Shown piece by piece: positions 31,098-42,349 of a stretch of DNA of 64,000 nt. Under the pieces are notes generated by a model. The model was not told the DNA's origin. It saw only the letters and a program-made list of their open reading frames with translations, and did not search any database. The DNA comes from Bursaphelenchus xylophilus. Its lineage: Eukaryota; Nematoda; Chromadorea; Rhabditida; Aphelenchoididae. The stretch spans positions 930,001-994,000 of the forward strand of contig CAJFCV020000002.1 of the NCBI GenBank assembly GCA_904066235.2. Reading direction: 5' to 3'. The translations under genes were made by a program, and so were the position numbers. Each line of letters begins with the position of its first letter. Positions within the stretch are counted from its first letter, which is position 1.

Positions 31098-34000
31098 CTA
31101 ATTCCAAGCAGTTTTCCGTTTAATGCTAAACATATCCGCCGTTTGTTGAGTCAACACGTTTTCATTGGACCGTATTCCGAGCATGCTTTGCCATCGCATC
31201 AGCGCCCTGTGCAACGTACTTGAGACGTCCATTCCCGGCCGGGTTTTGGACATCTGAAAAGAAGGGAATTTTGAAATGCCCCGCGAAAAAGCAACTATAA
31301 TAAGTGTCTTTTGCCTTACCAATTCAGCGACCTGGCTGAGCGCCTGAACCCTTGTACACCTCTGAATGTTCATCAGATAGGCGGCAGCGAAAGCCGGCGC
31401 GCGGTTTCGACCTTTTATGGAATGAATCAGAACTCCTCTGAAATTAGTGGATTACTACTCAACTAGACAGATAAAAGAGAAATCTAGATACGGTGGGGGA
31501 CCTGATCCAGTGGCAAAAAACGTACCATTTTGCGTCCGGGAAGTATCAAAAATGTGGCAAAATGCTTCCCTCTCCAAGTGAAAAAACTTCGTTTTGAAGG
31601 GCGCGCCCTTTTTCCTTACAAAAAGAGTGGACACGCTTTTAAAATCGGAGTTTTTTTTCACTTGGAGAGGGAGGTATTTTGCCACATTTTTTTGATACAA
31701 TGTTTAACCGTGACTGAATACAAAGTGGTACGTTTTTTGCCACTGGATCAGGTCCCCAACTATAATAGTCAAAACTTTCAACTTTCTTATTGCTAATTCT
31801 GGCTTTACGAATAACATGCATCAAGTCTTCGAAGTATGTGATGATTTCGGCGCTCTGAAAATTCGTATATTTTTATGGACATATTTGGTTTATACAGAGG
31901 TCACAAATGTTAGTTTTTAAAAACTCTTGGCTTAAAAGCCAAAATTAACGCCATTACAGCGAAACCCGTCTAGCGGCCTGTCGGGAAAGTAATGAGCGCA
32001 ATGCTGGTGCGCCAAATCGCGTCGCTGAAGCAATATTTTCTCGACAGACCCGTATAGCGGGTAAACTTTGCGGTCCAAAAATTCGCTTCAGACGTCTCTC
32101 GCTTACAGTGGCAGACCCGATCAATCGGCCAAAAACGTACCATTTTTCATCAGGGAAGTATCAAAAATTCAGCAAAATACTTCCCTCTACAAGTGAAGAA
32201 ACTCCGATTTGAAAAGCGCGTCCACTCTTTTTGTGAAGGAAAAAGGCGAGCAGTTCAAAACGGCATTCTTTTAGTCGGAGAGGGAGGCATTTTGCCACAT
32301 TTTTTATACTTCCCGGATGCAAATGATACGTTGTTTGCCACTGGATCAGATCTCTCACTGTACTCAGCATTAGCTTACCGTGCTGTCATCATCATCATTT
32401 ATCCGTCGTGTCGAGTTTGGCGGCGAGTCATCCTTAATATTGATTGTCATGGTCATCCGGCTGTGTGCCGTCTTTCTTGAACACAAACAGGGGTAGTCTT
32501 GTCGCGGCCTAAAAGCAGAAAATGATAATAAATCTCGTGCGGACGTACCTCGAATACCTAGCCAATTGCTCCTCGTCGTCGCCGGTCAGATCGACAATGT
32601 ATTCGATGTTGAGGCGACAGAGAAGGTTGAGGTTTTGCACGGCCTTCACTCCTCCGCAGTAGACGATCTTGTCGACCTGCCACACCAGCTCGCCCAAGTA
32701 TTGGCTGACTGGACGGGCGGGTGCGCTGTACTCGGTCTCCTCTTTCGAAGCCGACTTCCAGCGGTTCTCTTCGTTGGACGGTTGGGTGGACTGGAAAAAA
32801 AGTTGATAATTTTTGGGTAATGGTGCATATCAAGATGTTGGCAAAATCGATGGTGTGATTTCGGGGACATGAACTGTGAAAAAACCGAAAATTTCACAGA
32901 GAAAAGTGCAGTGGGTGACCTGATCCAGTGGCAAAAAACATACCATTTTGCATCCGGGAAGTACCAAAAGTGTGGCAAAATACTTCCTTCTCCAAGTGAA
33001 AAAACTCCGATTTCAAAAACACGCCCCCTCTTTTTGTGAGAAATGAAGTTTTTTCAGTTGGAGAGGGAAGCATTTTGCCACATTTTTGGTGCTGCCCGGA
33101 TATACAAAAATACATGCAAAAAAGCAAAACGGTTTTATTTTTGCCACTGGATCGGGTCCGTCACTGTAAACTTATGTTTTTCTGATAGTGCATGTCGCCG
33201 AAATCATTCCAGCGACTTAAAAAACTAGTAGTCGATTCCCTCTTCATTTTTCTTACCGTTGACGGATTCTGAGTTTGAATCACCGTCACCTGTCCCTCCG
33301 GCCGTGGAAGAACACTGGTTTTCAGCGATCGAAGTCGCACTGCCAAAACCTCTTCTTCAGTGGTGTCATCTGAAATGTTTTATGGATTAAACATGCTTAT
33401 AAATCTTGTCCGCATAAATTTACTGCATGTTCAAATCAACCTACGTAAGCTCATTTTCCTCTCCTCATCTCCATTGACCATTAACGTTTGCATGTTCCCG
33501 TTTCCATTCGTTTTCTCGGCCGTTCCTTCCGCATTACTCGAAAGGCCCGAGGTCGTGCTGATTAAGCTCCCTTTGCTGTCGACTTTTCGCAGAGTCAGCT
33601 GGATATTGGAGACGTCCAGAGTGCTGGTACTATAAGATGTCATCGCTGACTGTCTAGAGAGCCTGCCGTCGTCTTGCGACATGTGCCGACCTCGTGCTGT
33701 GATTGACATGTTCGGGTTTGATTTCTGACTTTTGATGACCAACGGCGACTTTGTTGACGGCAACGAAATTGAGTAGTCATCGGAGCCCGATGCTGTAACA
33801 AATTAAAAGACGATTTTTGGCTCGCTGCGTCAGCCCGTAATGGACCCGGGACATAGGAAAAAATCGGTTTTGAGTTTCTTCCATAAAAATGATCGTCGAC
33901 ATGTGCTAAGGAAAAGCGAACAACAGTTTTTCTCAATTCTGCCCGGAAGGCATAAATTTGCTTAAATTTGTCTTTTTTGGAATTTTCGACCTGGTGACGT

Positions 34001-36746
34001 CATAGAAAGAGCAAATCACCCAAAATTTTGCTTGTATACGTTTTCGACCATTGGGAATTCATTTTTTTGAAAATTAAGTCTCTCAGATTACTGTAACATA
34101 GGCATATTGTAATCCGGTCGATAAAAATCGACCGTAACTCCTTCGTATCAAAAATCCCACAGGATTTTATTTCAGATTCGGAATCAGCATAAAATTCTGC
34201 ATATTATACACATAATGTGAGGTCATAATTCCAGGGGGGAGATCGCGTAGTATATTGGATTTTGGCAAAAATTACGTTTGAAAGGTCGCGGGTTCGATCC
34301 CCGCTTGGTGCAAATATTGAAAACACAGCGGAAATCGCGTTTAATGGATACCTCAGGGTTATGTGAGATACAATAAGCAATTTTAAACATTAATGCATAT
34401 CTAATTGCGATTAAAACTGATTTTATATAATTTTTGGAGACTGAATATGCAAAAAATGAAACTGCTTCAAACCGCTTGAAATTGGCAACACTTATACTAG
34501 GGTCAATTGTAAGAAACTTTTGTGTTAACTTTTTCGGTAGATCACCGTACTATGGATTACTGTAGCATTAAACGTGTCCTGATTAACAGCAATTTTCTTC
34601 AAAATTCTTGCATAAAATAATAAATCGTTTTAATTAGTCGCTTTAGACAGCGAAAAGATCCACTTTCAATATCTGAAAGAAAATTCGCCCTTAATTGTAA
34701 CGCGTCTTGATGTCATAATCAAATGGTGAAAGTGCGTCAAATAATTCGGCCGTTCCAAACGGTACAGCCATAAAATTTTTTTTGTACACAAGAAAACTCT
34801 TTCTTAACCATTCTGAGCACAATGACGACAGTCCGACTTTTCTGCGCCATGTGGTACACGAAAAACCAAATCATGTTTAATGTTACAATAATCCATGGTA
34901 CGGTGATCTACCGAAAAAAGTTAACACAAAAGTTTCTTATAATTGACCCTAGAATAAGTGTTGCCAATTTCAAGCGGTTTGAAGCAGTTTCATTTTTTGC
35001 ATATTCAGTCTCCAAAAATTATATAAAATCAGTTTTAATCGCAATTAGATACGCGTTAATGTTTAAAATTGCTTATTGTATCTCACATAACCCTGAGGTA
35101 TCCATTAAACGCGATTTCCGCTGTGTTTTCAATATTTGCACCAAGCGGGGATCGAACCCGCGACCTTTCAAACGTAATTTTTGCCAAAATCCAATATACT
35201 ACGCGATCTCCCCCCTGGAATTATGACCTCACATTATGTGTATAATATGCAGAATTTTATGCTGATTCCGAATCTGAAATAAAATCCTGTGGGATTTTTG
35301 ATACGAAGGAGTTACGGTCGATTTTTATCGACCGGATTACAATATGCCTATGTTACAGTAATCTGAGAGACTTAATTTTCAAAAAAATGAATTCCCAATG
35401 GTCGAAAACGTATACAAGCATAATTTTGGGCGATTTGCTCTTTCTATCACGTCACCAGGTCGAAAATTCCAAAAAAGACAAATTTAAGCAAATTTATGCC
35501 TTCCGGGCAGAATTGAGAAAAACTGTTGTTCGCTTTTCCTTAGCACATGTCGACGGTCATTTTTATGCAAAAAACCCAAAATCGATTTTTTCCTATGTCC
35601 ACCGCTGACGCAGCGAGCCAAAAATCGTCTTTTAATCAATTAAAATTGGCGGACCAGGCTCCGCATTAAAGTAACACGCAAGCAATTTGAGTTATCTTGA
35701 GATTGTACTTGCTGTGTAAAAAATAAAAAATGATTGTTTGGCCGGTTTACATAGTAAACATCTAGCGTATGAAAAGTTTCAAAACAACCTTACAAATTGT
35801 CGAAACTGTGCTGTTGACGGACTGCGCTGTGCCCACGCGCCCATCGTTTGTTGAGGAGGTTGATCTGGAAGAAGCCGACGACGTTGATGCTCGAGCGTTG
35901 AAGCTCTTCAACGATGTCATAGGACGTTGCAAGGGCCCGCGCGGTTTTAGCTGCCGTTTCTGAAAGAAAAACTTCATATAATAAGATACGGCAGTGGACC
36001 TGATCCAGTGGCAAAATACGTACCATTTTGCATCTGGGAAGCATCAAAAAATGTGGCAAAATACCTCCCTCTCCAAGTGAAAAGATTCCGATTTCAAAAG
36101 CGTGCCCTCTCTTTTTGTGAAACGAAGTTTTTTCACTTGGAGAGGGAAGCATTTTGCCACATTTTTTGATACTTCCCGGATGCAAAATGGTACGTTTTTT
36201 GCCACTGGATCAGGTCCGCCACTATAATAAAAAATTGTCGAATTTTTGGATTTTTTAGGTGATTAGGATGTCTTCTAATGAGCTGTGCTTTTAGAATGCC
36301 ACGCTCTTGCCTCTGGACATGCATTCGTCCAAAATTGTATTTATATAGACGGTATTCTCAGTATGACCCCTGGATTACGACAAACCTTAGAGAAATTTTA
36401 CCACAGGATTTTTAACGATCAAAATGCAACATACGTAGCGCAGGAATGCAAAACAATAAGAGAACAAGACAGTGTTACTTTAATTTCCTTCTCTCGTAAC
36501 GCAAAAACAAGTCCCATGGTCTTCAAGTTTGTGCGAACACGACTCTTTCGAATTTTGTTTTGGAAACCCTCCGAGAAAACTACATTTGCAGCATAATTGC
36601 GTTACAATATGCGCCGAGAACGAAATGCTAAAAGGGCTTACAGGTGTTTTCGGGCGGGCATAGGCGTCGCTCGGCGGATCCAGCTCCACGGCGCCCACGT
36701 CGTCGAACCCGTCCTCTTCCTCTTCCGCCATCTTCTTGGTCGACAT
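31098..36746 (-). CDS. Dual-specificity phosphatase-like protein lacking the catalytic Cys
   Basis: Nine exons on minus: 36746-36642, 35959-35794, 33792-33445, 33369-33257, 32790-32549, 32508-32379, 31854-31776, 31435-31320 and 31253-31098, 1455 nt, 484 aa plus stop. The exon 7 donor and exon 8 acceptor are the least certain; they were chosen to keep frame and the family's helix length. Residues 1-265 are acidic then Ser/Thr-rich and look disordered. From about 280 the phosphatase fold appears: YLGELVWQVDKIVYCGG, LNIEYIVDLTG, then IITYFEDLMHVI and VLIHSIKGRNRAPAFAAAYLM. The last is the P-loop HCxxxxxR with Ser in place of Cys (H-S-I-K-G-R-N-R), so it is predicted to be catalytically dead but may still bind phospho-targets, as in STYX-type pseudophosphatases. 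FB2, M1 and M3 elements expand its introns to 4.2 kb. Confidence 0.85.
31491..31763. mobile_element. M1 hairpin element in phosphatase-like intron 7
   Basis: Begins CGGTGGGGGACCTGATCC; ends GGTCCCCAACTATA. It starts 13 nt after the exon 7 donor on minus. The right arm carries an extra TACAATGTTTAACCGTGAC in place of CTTCCCGGATG. Confidence 0.8.
31976..32050. mobile_element. M3 element, short, in phosphatase-like intron 6
   Basis: CCTGTCGGGAAAGTAATGAGC to TTTTCTCGACAGACC, with the core GTGCGCCAAATCGCGTCGCTGA found in other M3 copies. Confidence 0.65.
32106..32360. mobile_element. M1 hairpin element in phosphatase-like intron 6
   Basis: TA, CAGTGGCAGACCCGATCA to GATCAGATCTCTCACTG, TA. It ends 18 nt from the donor of exon 6 on minus. 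Confidence 0.82.
32910..33165. mobile_element. M1 hairpin element in phosphatase-like intron 4
   Basis: CAGTGGGTGACCTGATCC to GGATCGGGTCCGTCACTG, TA. The right arm has a foreign stretch (ATATACAAAAATACATGC) where GCAAAATGGTACG is usual. Confidence 0.8.
33179..33240. repeat. GTCGCCG hairpin repeat, copy 1
   Basis: TCTGATAGTGCATGTCGCCG followed by AAATCATTCCAGCGACTT and ACTAGTAGTCGATTCCC. Related copies lie at 38,611-38,650 (inverted) and 42,739-42,800. Confidence 0.5.
34240..34312 (+). other. tRNA-like segment in FB2 copy 1, left arm
   Basis: B-box GGTTCGATCCC at 34,291-34,301 within a perfect T-arm (GCGGG, TTCGATC, CCCGC). An A-box-like TAGTATATTGG begins 43 nt upstream, close to tRNA spacing. 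The 5' acceptor strand does not pair with the 3' GGTGCA, so it is tRNA-derived rather than a functional tRNA. Confidence 0.7.
35140..35212 (-). other. tRNA-like segment in FB2 copy 1, right arm
   Basis: Inverted partner of the left-arm segment: GGGATCGAACC at 35,148-35,158 is the B-box on minus, with CCAATATACTA about 44 nt away. It is almost identical to the left copy. Confidence 0.7.
35992..36224. mobile_element. M1 hairpin element in phosphatase-like intron 1
   Basis: CAGTGGACCTGATCCAGTGG to GGATCAGGTCCGCCACTATA. The sequence after its right end matches that after the M1 copy ending at 24,144. Confidence 0.82.
36226..36336 (+). pseudogene. Captured REXO1 intron-exon fragment
   Basis: About 110 bp matching 24,146-24,256: AATAAAAAATTGTCGAATTT, CTTCTAATGAGCTGTGCTTT, the acceptor TTTTAG, and the first 40 nt of REXO1 exon 6 (AATGCCACGCTCTTGCCTCT to GTCCAAAATT). 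A handful of differences. It breaks off inside the exon and lies antisense in the phosphatase-like gene's intron 1. Confidence 0.88.
36334..36382. repeat. Fragment shared with 52,041-52,088
   Basis: GTATTTATATAGACGGTATT then CTCAGTATGACCCCTGGATT. The same stretch follows the right end of the M1 copy at 52,043. Here it is fused directly to the REXO1 fragment. Confidence 0.8.
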
Positions 36747-37054
36747 CGAACAAATGTTCGATGATAAGAATACACCCGCCAGTTTCGGTTCTTTGTCGGG
36801 AAGGGTGGACGGCAAAAAAGAGGTCTGCAAACGGGTTTGGACGTGTAATATCACAAGGGGAAATAATGCTGACTATTCGCGAATGTACGGAGTTACACGG
36901 ATGTTTTAGGTTAAAGGAGAAATGGTCATGATAATCTTGGGAAATACAGCAAAAATAGAATCGTTGTTTGATTAACGGTTATTTCACAGCAGTATTTGGC
37001 AGTGTAGGAGTATAATACTCATATATATATATGATTGTTCCACAACGGAACTTA
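36747..37054. other. Upstream region of phosphatase-like gene
   Basis: No coding exon seen. Contains a TATATATATATATG run at about 37,022. No trans-splice acceptor was found directly before the ATG at 36,746. Confidence 0.35.
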
Positions 37055-37502
37055 CAGGGGAAGTACTCCAAGTGCGACGCTCAGATTTTGATGAAACTTG
37101 GCACAAATTTGAAACAATTATTTCTAAGATACATGCGAGAATCCTAGCTGGCGGTTTGCAGAAACAACCGAGTTTTTTAGATCGAAAGTCGGCGAAAATT
37201 TAGGACTTTTTGCCAAATTTCGGCACGAAAAGTTTCATGCCTATTTCTAACGCAGAGAATAATGTTTCTACAAAAAATCAAAATTTTCCGCACGAAACTG
37301 CCAAAGTTAGGCCAAAAAGCGCATTTCTCTCTGACCGCTCTCCGCGTTTAGCGTGCTCTCTCGGCGGCAATAATCGTTCGATATTTCGGCGGCGCCCGCA
37401 AAGCGCGAGCTAAAACTTTCAGGAATTTATATTTAGTCCATACCCGACGCGTATGCAAAATTTAAAGAAAATCTGAGCGTCGCACTTGGAGTACTTCCCC
37501 TG
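37055..37502. mobile_element. M2 element, complete
   Basis: ACAGGGGAAGTACTCCAAGT to ACTTGGAGTACTTCCCCTGT, about 448 bp. About 35 bp of each end pairs; the interior is unpaired and non-coding. Confidence 0.88.
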
Positions 37503-37690
37503 TTAGACTTTGTGAGCAAAAAAGTCAGTTTTTTTGTGTTCCGAACTTTAGTTTGAGCTTGATTAATGAAATTTCACTTTAGCTTTACCTCGTCTTTTTC
37601 TTGGCTGAACTTTCACATGAAATTTGAAATTTTGGAAAGCCCCAACCTTAACTTGATCTTGGAATTGCGAACTTGTGGAAACTGGTATTA

Positions 37691-37830
37691 CCCTGTCAAA
37701 AAAACAATGTCGCTGCGCCGACCGTGTCGCTAAAGTAAAAAGAAAATTGCTTTCGTCGCGACACAGTTCACTTTCTCGGCGGCGATGCGACCATCGATGC
37801 GACAGCTTGGTTATTATTTCCCCGACAGAC
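37691..37830. mobile_element. M3 element, complete
   Basis: CCTGTCAAAAAAACAATGTC to TTATTATTTCCCCGACAGAC around GCTGCGCCGACCGTGTCGCT and TCGTCGCGACACAG. Confidence 0.65.
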
Positions 37831-39054
37831 TAGTTCATGTCACAAGGGGTACCTTGCCTTAAAATAAAACTTTTTTGTTGCAACCCTTTCCCAGGTTTTG
37901 AAAGGTCCAAAAAAACATCAAAAAAGTCGATTTAGCCGAAAACTTGTGAGCCTTATCCGCCATGCAATCCTCTCGAACCGATTTCAAAATATTTTCTCCC
38001 AAAAACATAATTTATTAGTACAACCCACGAGCTGTGCAATTAGATATCCTCGAAAAAGTAATTAAAACGTGATAAACCAAAGCGCTCCCTCCACTCGTTC
38101 CCACTTCCAGAAGTAACAGATATATTAAATTTTTACGGTTGAACAACAGCTCGACCTGTTGAGTGTTGTCAACGGTGCTATATACGACAAGTCATAAGAG
38201 TAAGCGATAATTATGCAAAAATATTTTGGTGAACAAGTGCAGCGAAGGGGATGAAAAAGGGCCCGGAAAAATAGGACATTTGGTGACGTAGAAGCTAATT
38301 ATTACATATATATGCGAAAAAGACAGGGAATAGCCAATTGCAGGGGTTATATAAGATTTAGGGAGAGTTTGATGACTATATTTAGGACTTGGCTTAGATG
38401 TGGGGGAAAGGAATATGGGCTGAAAACGTGAAATACGTGTTGCGTGAAATTGCCCTATTTCTCATTTGCACAAACTGTTGAGACTTTCAGTGGAAGGGAA
38501 CAGTCTAAAGTGTTGGCTTGACAATCAGAGGCGTTTTTGAAGGCAAGTGTAAAATATTTTTACAAAAAAAATTAATTCTTTCCAGCCATGGTCCAACAGC
38601 CAACAATATTTTCGCAAAGTCGCGGGAGTGATTTCGCCGACATGCCCTGTGAAAAAATCGTGCGTAAAAAAGCAAGGAGAATGGCGCGACTTTGCTGCTC
38701 CATCCACACTACACCCCAGCTCTGGCATCTTCTGATTAGCATTTATTCAGATCGCTAAGCAGCCATTTGGGAGAGATGCCGTTCGATTTTTTCGACCATC
38801 TCAAAACAGGGCATTCTGATTTTTTTTGATTCCAACGACCCCAGTTATTACGCTCGCGAATTGAATAATCGTCGGAATGTTGGTAAAAGGTAGTAGATAC
38901 CGATGATGTGTTCTATGTTTGATTTTCGGTTATGATTGAAAAAAAATGTTTGAAAAAAACAAAATGAAGGCAGAGACTTGAGCGAAATTTTGGATATCTG
39001 AACGCCTCAAAGATTTCCGTAAACCGAAGTCATTGAATGCGAAACTTTCTATTA
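37831..39054. other. Intergenic sequence without a recognised gene
   Basis: No exon with coding character and splice sites was found. It contains an imperfect inverted segment at about 38,611-38,705 (CGCAAAGTCGCG and GGCGCGACTTTGC) that includes an inverted copy of the GTCGCCG repeat. Confidence 0.4.
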
Positions 39055-39290
39055 GTGTGGCGGACCTGATCCAGTGGCAAAAAATGTGCCATTTTCTTCC
39101 GGGAAGTATAAAAAAATGTGGCAAATACCGCCCTTTCCAAGTGAAAATCTCCGTTTTGAAGGGCGCTCTTTCCTCCACAAAAAGAGCGGCTAAAATCGGA
39201 CTTTTTTTTACTTGGAGAGGGAGGTATTTTGCCACATTTTTCAATATTTCCTGGATGCAAAAAAGCACGTTTTTTGCCGCTGGATCAAGT
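39055..39290. mobile_element. M1 hairpin element, right end cut
   Basis: Starts GTGTGGCGGACCTGATCC; stops at GCCGCTGGATCAAG. Arms slightly degraded (CATTTTCTTCCGGGAAG). Confidence 0.75.
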
Positions 39291-39798
39291 GTATATCAAG
39301 TACACCAAGGTCTTTAAATTTGACGGTATCTTTCCCTCAAGACACAACTTCTTCATTAAGAAGCCAAAGTAACCAGTCTCTCATCCCCTACTAACTTCAA
39401 AACACATAAAAAATTGTAACTGATTTAGCCGCCTATTACTCACTACAAAACGAAGGGATTTTGAGGTGGCTGTCTCAAAACAAGAAGCTTCTTTCTCGGT
39501 ATTTTTGACGAAAGTGCATGCACAGGTAAACAAGGGAAGTGTTCGAAGTTCAATGCTCAGGTTGCCTTTAAACTTGGCACATACTTCGGGCATAGGTACT
39601 CTTCTGAGTTGACAAGCTTGTTGAAAACTATGAGTTGATAACCAGAAATATCAACAGCAAAACACGTAGAGGTATGCGAGAAATACATTGAGTAATACAA
39701 ACACTCTCAAAGATTGCAAAAAACTTGGATTGGGAAATTTCATCTAAACTTTTCGATAACAAATAATTTCAGAAGTCCTAAAAGTTATTCAATTCTAA

Positions 39799-40026
39799 CA
39801 AGGGAATCCCCCAAGTGCGACGCTAGATATTGAACGATTTTCAAAAAATTGTCGAATTTTTGCCAACTTTTTTAAAAAATTATGAAAATTTTGCCAACTT
39901 TCGATCTAAAAATCTCGCTTGTTTCTGCAAAGCGCGAGCTAGGAGTCTCGCGTATATTTTAGAAAAAATTACATTTGTGCCAAGTTTCATCAAAATCTGA
40001 GCGTCGCACTTGGGGTACTTCCCTTA
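39799..40026. mobile_element. M2 element, internally deleted
   Basis: ACAAGGGAATCCCCCAAGTG to ACTTGGGGTACTTCCCTTAT, only about 228 bp. The left interior jumps from CGACGCTAGATATTGAACGA into the right half. Confidence 0.8.
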
Positions 40027-40756
40027 TAAGCCAAAAAGAGGTATAACAAAACCTTACAATAACGAGTAATTCTTTGTCCCTCCTTTCGATTTTTTGTACC
40101 TAAGCTGTACTATACTTGTTTGTCAAAAAATCATACTTTACTCCAAAGGTTAGCAAATAAATACGTGTCATTTCACTGAAGTAATCGCAATTTATTTACA
40201 TCAAAGTGTCATATAAATATACTAATACATATAATACCCCACCACCACAACACTCAACCGCCGCCTGCAGGTATGTAGAAACTCAGTACGAAATCACTCA
40301 ACATTTGCCCTACAAAACAGACTCGCTATGTACACTCAAACTTCTTCGAGGTTCTTTTGTCACCCCCCGAAAAGCCTACATCCACATTCGAAGCCAGTGC
40401 ACCCCAACAGACAGGTGTAAATTATACCGAGCGAGTGGCAGCACATTGCATGCGCGGCAAGACTTTTCTGACTTTGGTGCTGGGGTTTTACATTTTAACT
40501 CAACCGAAAAAAATGTAATTGGGTTTTCGTAGGAAATGGGGGGAAGGTGTAGATTGCGGCGCAGTGGATAAGTCATGCTTGGTGCGAAGGTAAATATGTA
40601 AATGGCTGGAAGGAGCGAGAAGAACGGAACGGTTAGTGGTCAGCAGAGGAAGGGAAATGGAGACAGAGACCTAAACTAAATGATGTAAACATGTGACGGT
40701 TCGTTGTAGCTGTTGAAGTCAAGCTGATGGAATTGCTTCAGAGTCTGGCCGAACTA
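40027..40756. other. Intergenic sequence without a recognised gene
   Basis: One open frame (40,206-40,532, plus) has no recognisable motif and is Pro/Thr/Tyr biased. No supporting splice structure was seen. Confidence 0.35.
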
Positions 40757-41014
40757 CAGTCGGGAACCAGATCCAGTAGCAAAAAACGTACTGTTTTGCA
40801 TCCAGGAAGCATTGAAAAATGTGGCAAAATACCTCCCTTTTCAAGTGAAAAAACTCAGACTTCAAAAGCGCCCCCGCTCTTTTTGTGAGGACAAATGGCG
40901 CGCCTTTCAAAACAAAGTTTTTTCACTTGGAGAGGGAAGCATTTTGCCACATTTTTTGATGCTTCCTGGATGCAAAATGGTACGTTTTTTCCACTGGATC
41001 GGGTCACCCACTGA
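40757..41014. mobile_element. M1 hairpin element, worn ends
   Basis: TA, CAGTCGGGAACCAGATCCAG to ACTGGATCGGGTCACCCACTG. The right terminus has lost its TA. Confidence 0.78.
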
Positions 41015-41017
41015 AGC

Positions 41018-41133
41018 CAGTAGGAAAAATAATCAGCACACCAATCGCGTCACAATGAAAAAATGCGATTCTCTTTTGCCCGGAGACAATTCATTCTCAC
41101 GGCAACGATGCGATTTTCCCCACAGACTGATAC
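41018..41133. mobile_element. M3 element, diverged
   Basis: CCAGTAGGAAAAATAATCAGC to GATTTTCCCCACAGACTG, with CACCAATCGCGTCACAATG and its partial complement inside. It abuts the preceding M1. Confidence 0.6.
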
Positions 41134-41455
41134 TTGAAATTCTCCGCTTTTTTCAAAAATCCTCACATTGTTAGAGTTTTTATCACTTTTTTGCACTTTG
41201 CACTGAATGTCTGTCACGACGCTGCGGTTGAAAAAGGCCTGCAATAGTTTGATTTCGGGTTGTAAAAAAGACATGTGCAGAATAATAAAGTGAAATAAAT
41301 TCTACGCACTTTTTGAAAAAACATCGAAGACCAAATATCAATCCCTGAGAGCTTTAGTTTGCACTTATTTAGTCAAAGATTACTTTTGGTGAGAGGACGC
41401 AAAAATTGAGGAGGGAAAACAGTAAGATAAAGACATTTCATGGCCATAAATATCT

Positions 41456-41900
41456 CACAGGGGGAGTAGCCCAAGAGCGACGCTCAGATTTTCTTTAAAT
41501 TTTGCGCACATGTCGGGCATGAACATTATATCAATTCCTGAAAGCTTTAGCTCGCGCTTTGCAAGCGCCGCCGAGATATTGAACGATCGTAGCCGCTGAG
41601 AGAGTATGCTAACCGCGGAGAGTGGTCAGAGAAAAGCATTTTTTGGCCATAACTTCGCTAGCTTTGTGCGGAAAGATTGATTTTGTGGAAACATTACCCT
41701 CTATGATAGAAATAGGCATGAATATTTCGTGCCGAAATTCGGCAAAAATTGTCAAATTTTCGCCAGCTTTCAATCGAAAAATCTCGGTTGTTCCTGCAAA
41801 GCGCAAGCTAGGATTCTCGAATATATTTTAGAAACAATTATTCTAAATTTGTGCCAAGTTTCATAAAAATCTGAGCGTCGCACTTGGGGTACTTCCCCTG
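41456..41900. mobile_element. M2 element, inverted orientation
   Basis: ACAGGGGGAGTAGCCCAAGA to ACTTGGGGTACTTCCCCTGT. The interior reads in the opposite sense to the 37.1-kb copy. Confidence 0.88.
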
Positions 41901-42349
41901 TAAGTAAAAATGTGTTTTACTGCTAGAAAATTTCAACATCTAACACAAAATTTGAACATCCAACATATAAGCCAACTTCTTGTGTACTATTAGGTGTATC
42001 CAGGCTACGTGGGAAGGAGGAACTATTATATTGGAACAATTTGTAAACACAATTAAACGTGTTCACAAACAGCCTTCCATATTTATAAATCCGTGCTCTC
42101 GGAAAAGTCCCGCCGCCGTTTAATTACAGGTAATTTAGAGGTTCCCCGAAATTTCGACACTTTTGTCGCAGCAAACCCGCCGTCAACACTTTCTCTGACA
42201 AAACAAGGCGGTGTAGGGAAGAAAAAGGACTTAGGGCTCAAAGTATATAAGAAGTAGAGCAGTAGTCCTTCCGGAAAGTCGCCGGACTGATTTTTGGCGT
42301 TTGCACTGTGCGAGAAAAAGAGTGCCAGCGACAGCCTAAAACATCCTAC

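Larger units (their letters stand above)
33803..35635. mobile_element. FB2 long foldback element, copy 1, in phosphatase-like intron 2
   Basis: A 1.83-kb inverted repeat bounded by TTAA on each side, with ends AAGACGATTTTTGGCTCGC and GCGAGCCAAAAATCGTCTT. The arms pair for about 790 bp (to 34,590 and from 34,870) around a unique centre of about 280 bp. Each arm contains a tRNA-like segment. Its left terminus is 10 nt from the acceptor of exon 3 (minus), so the TCTTTTAATTTGTTACAG acceptor tract is partly element sequence. No transposase is present. It is related to the copy at 43.1-45.1 kb by GGGACATAG and AAAATCGATTTTGAG near the ends. Confidence 0.9.
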
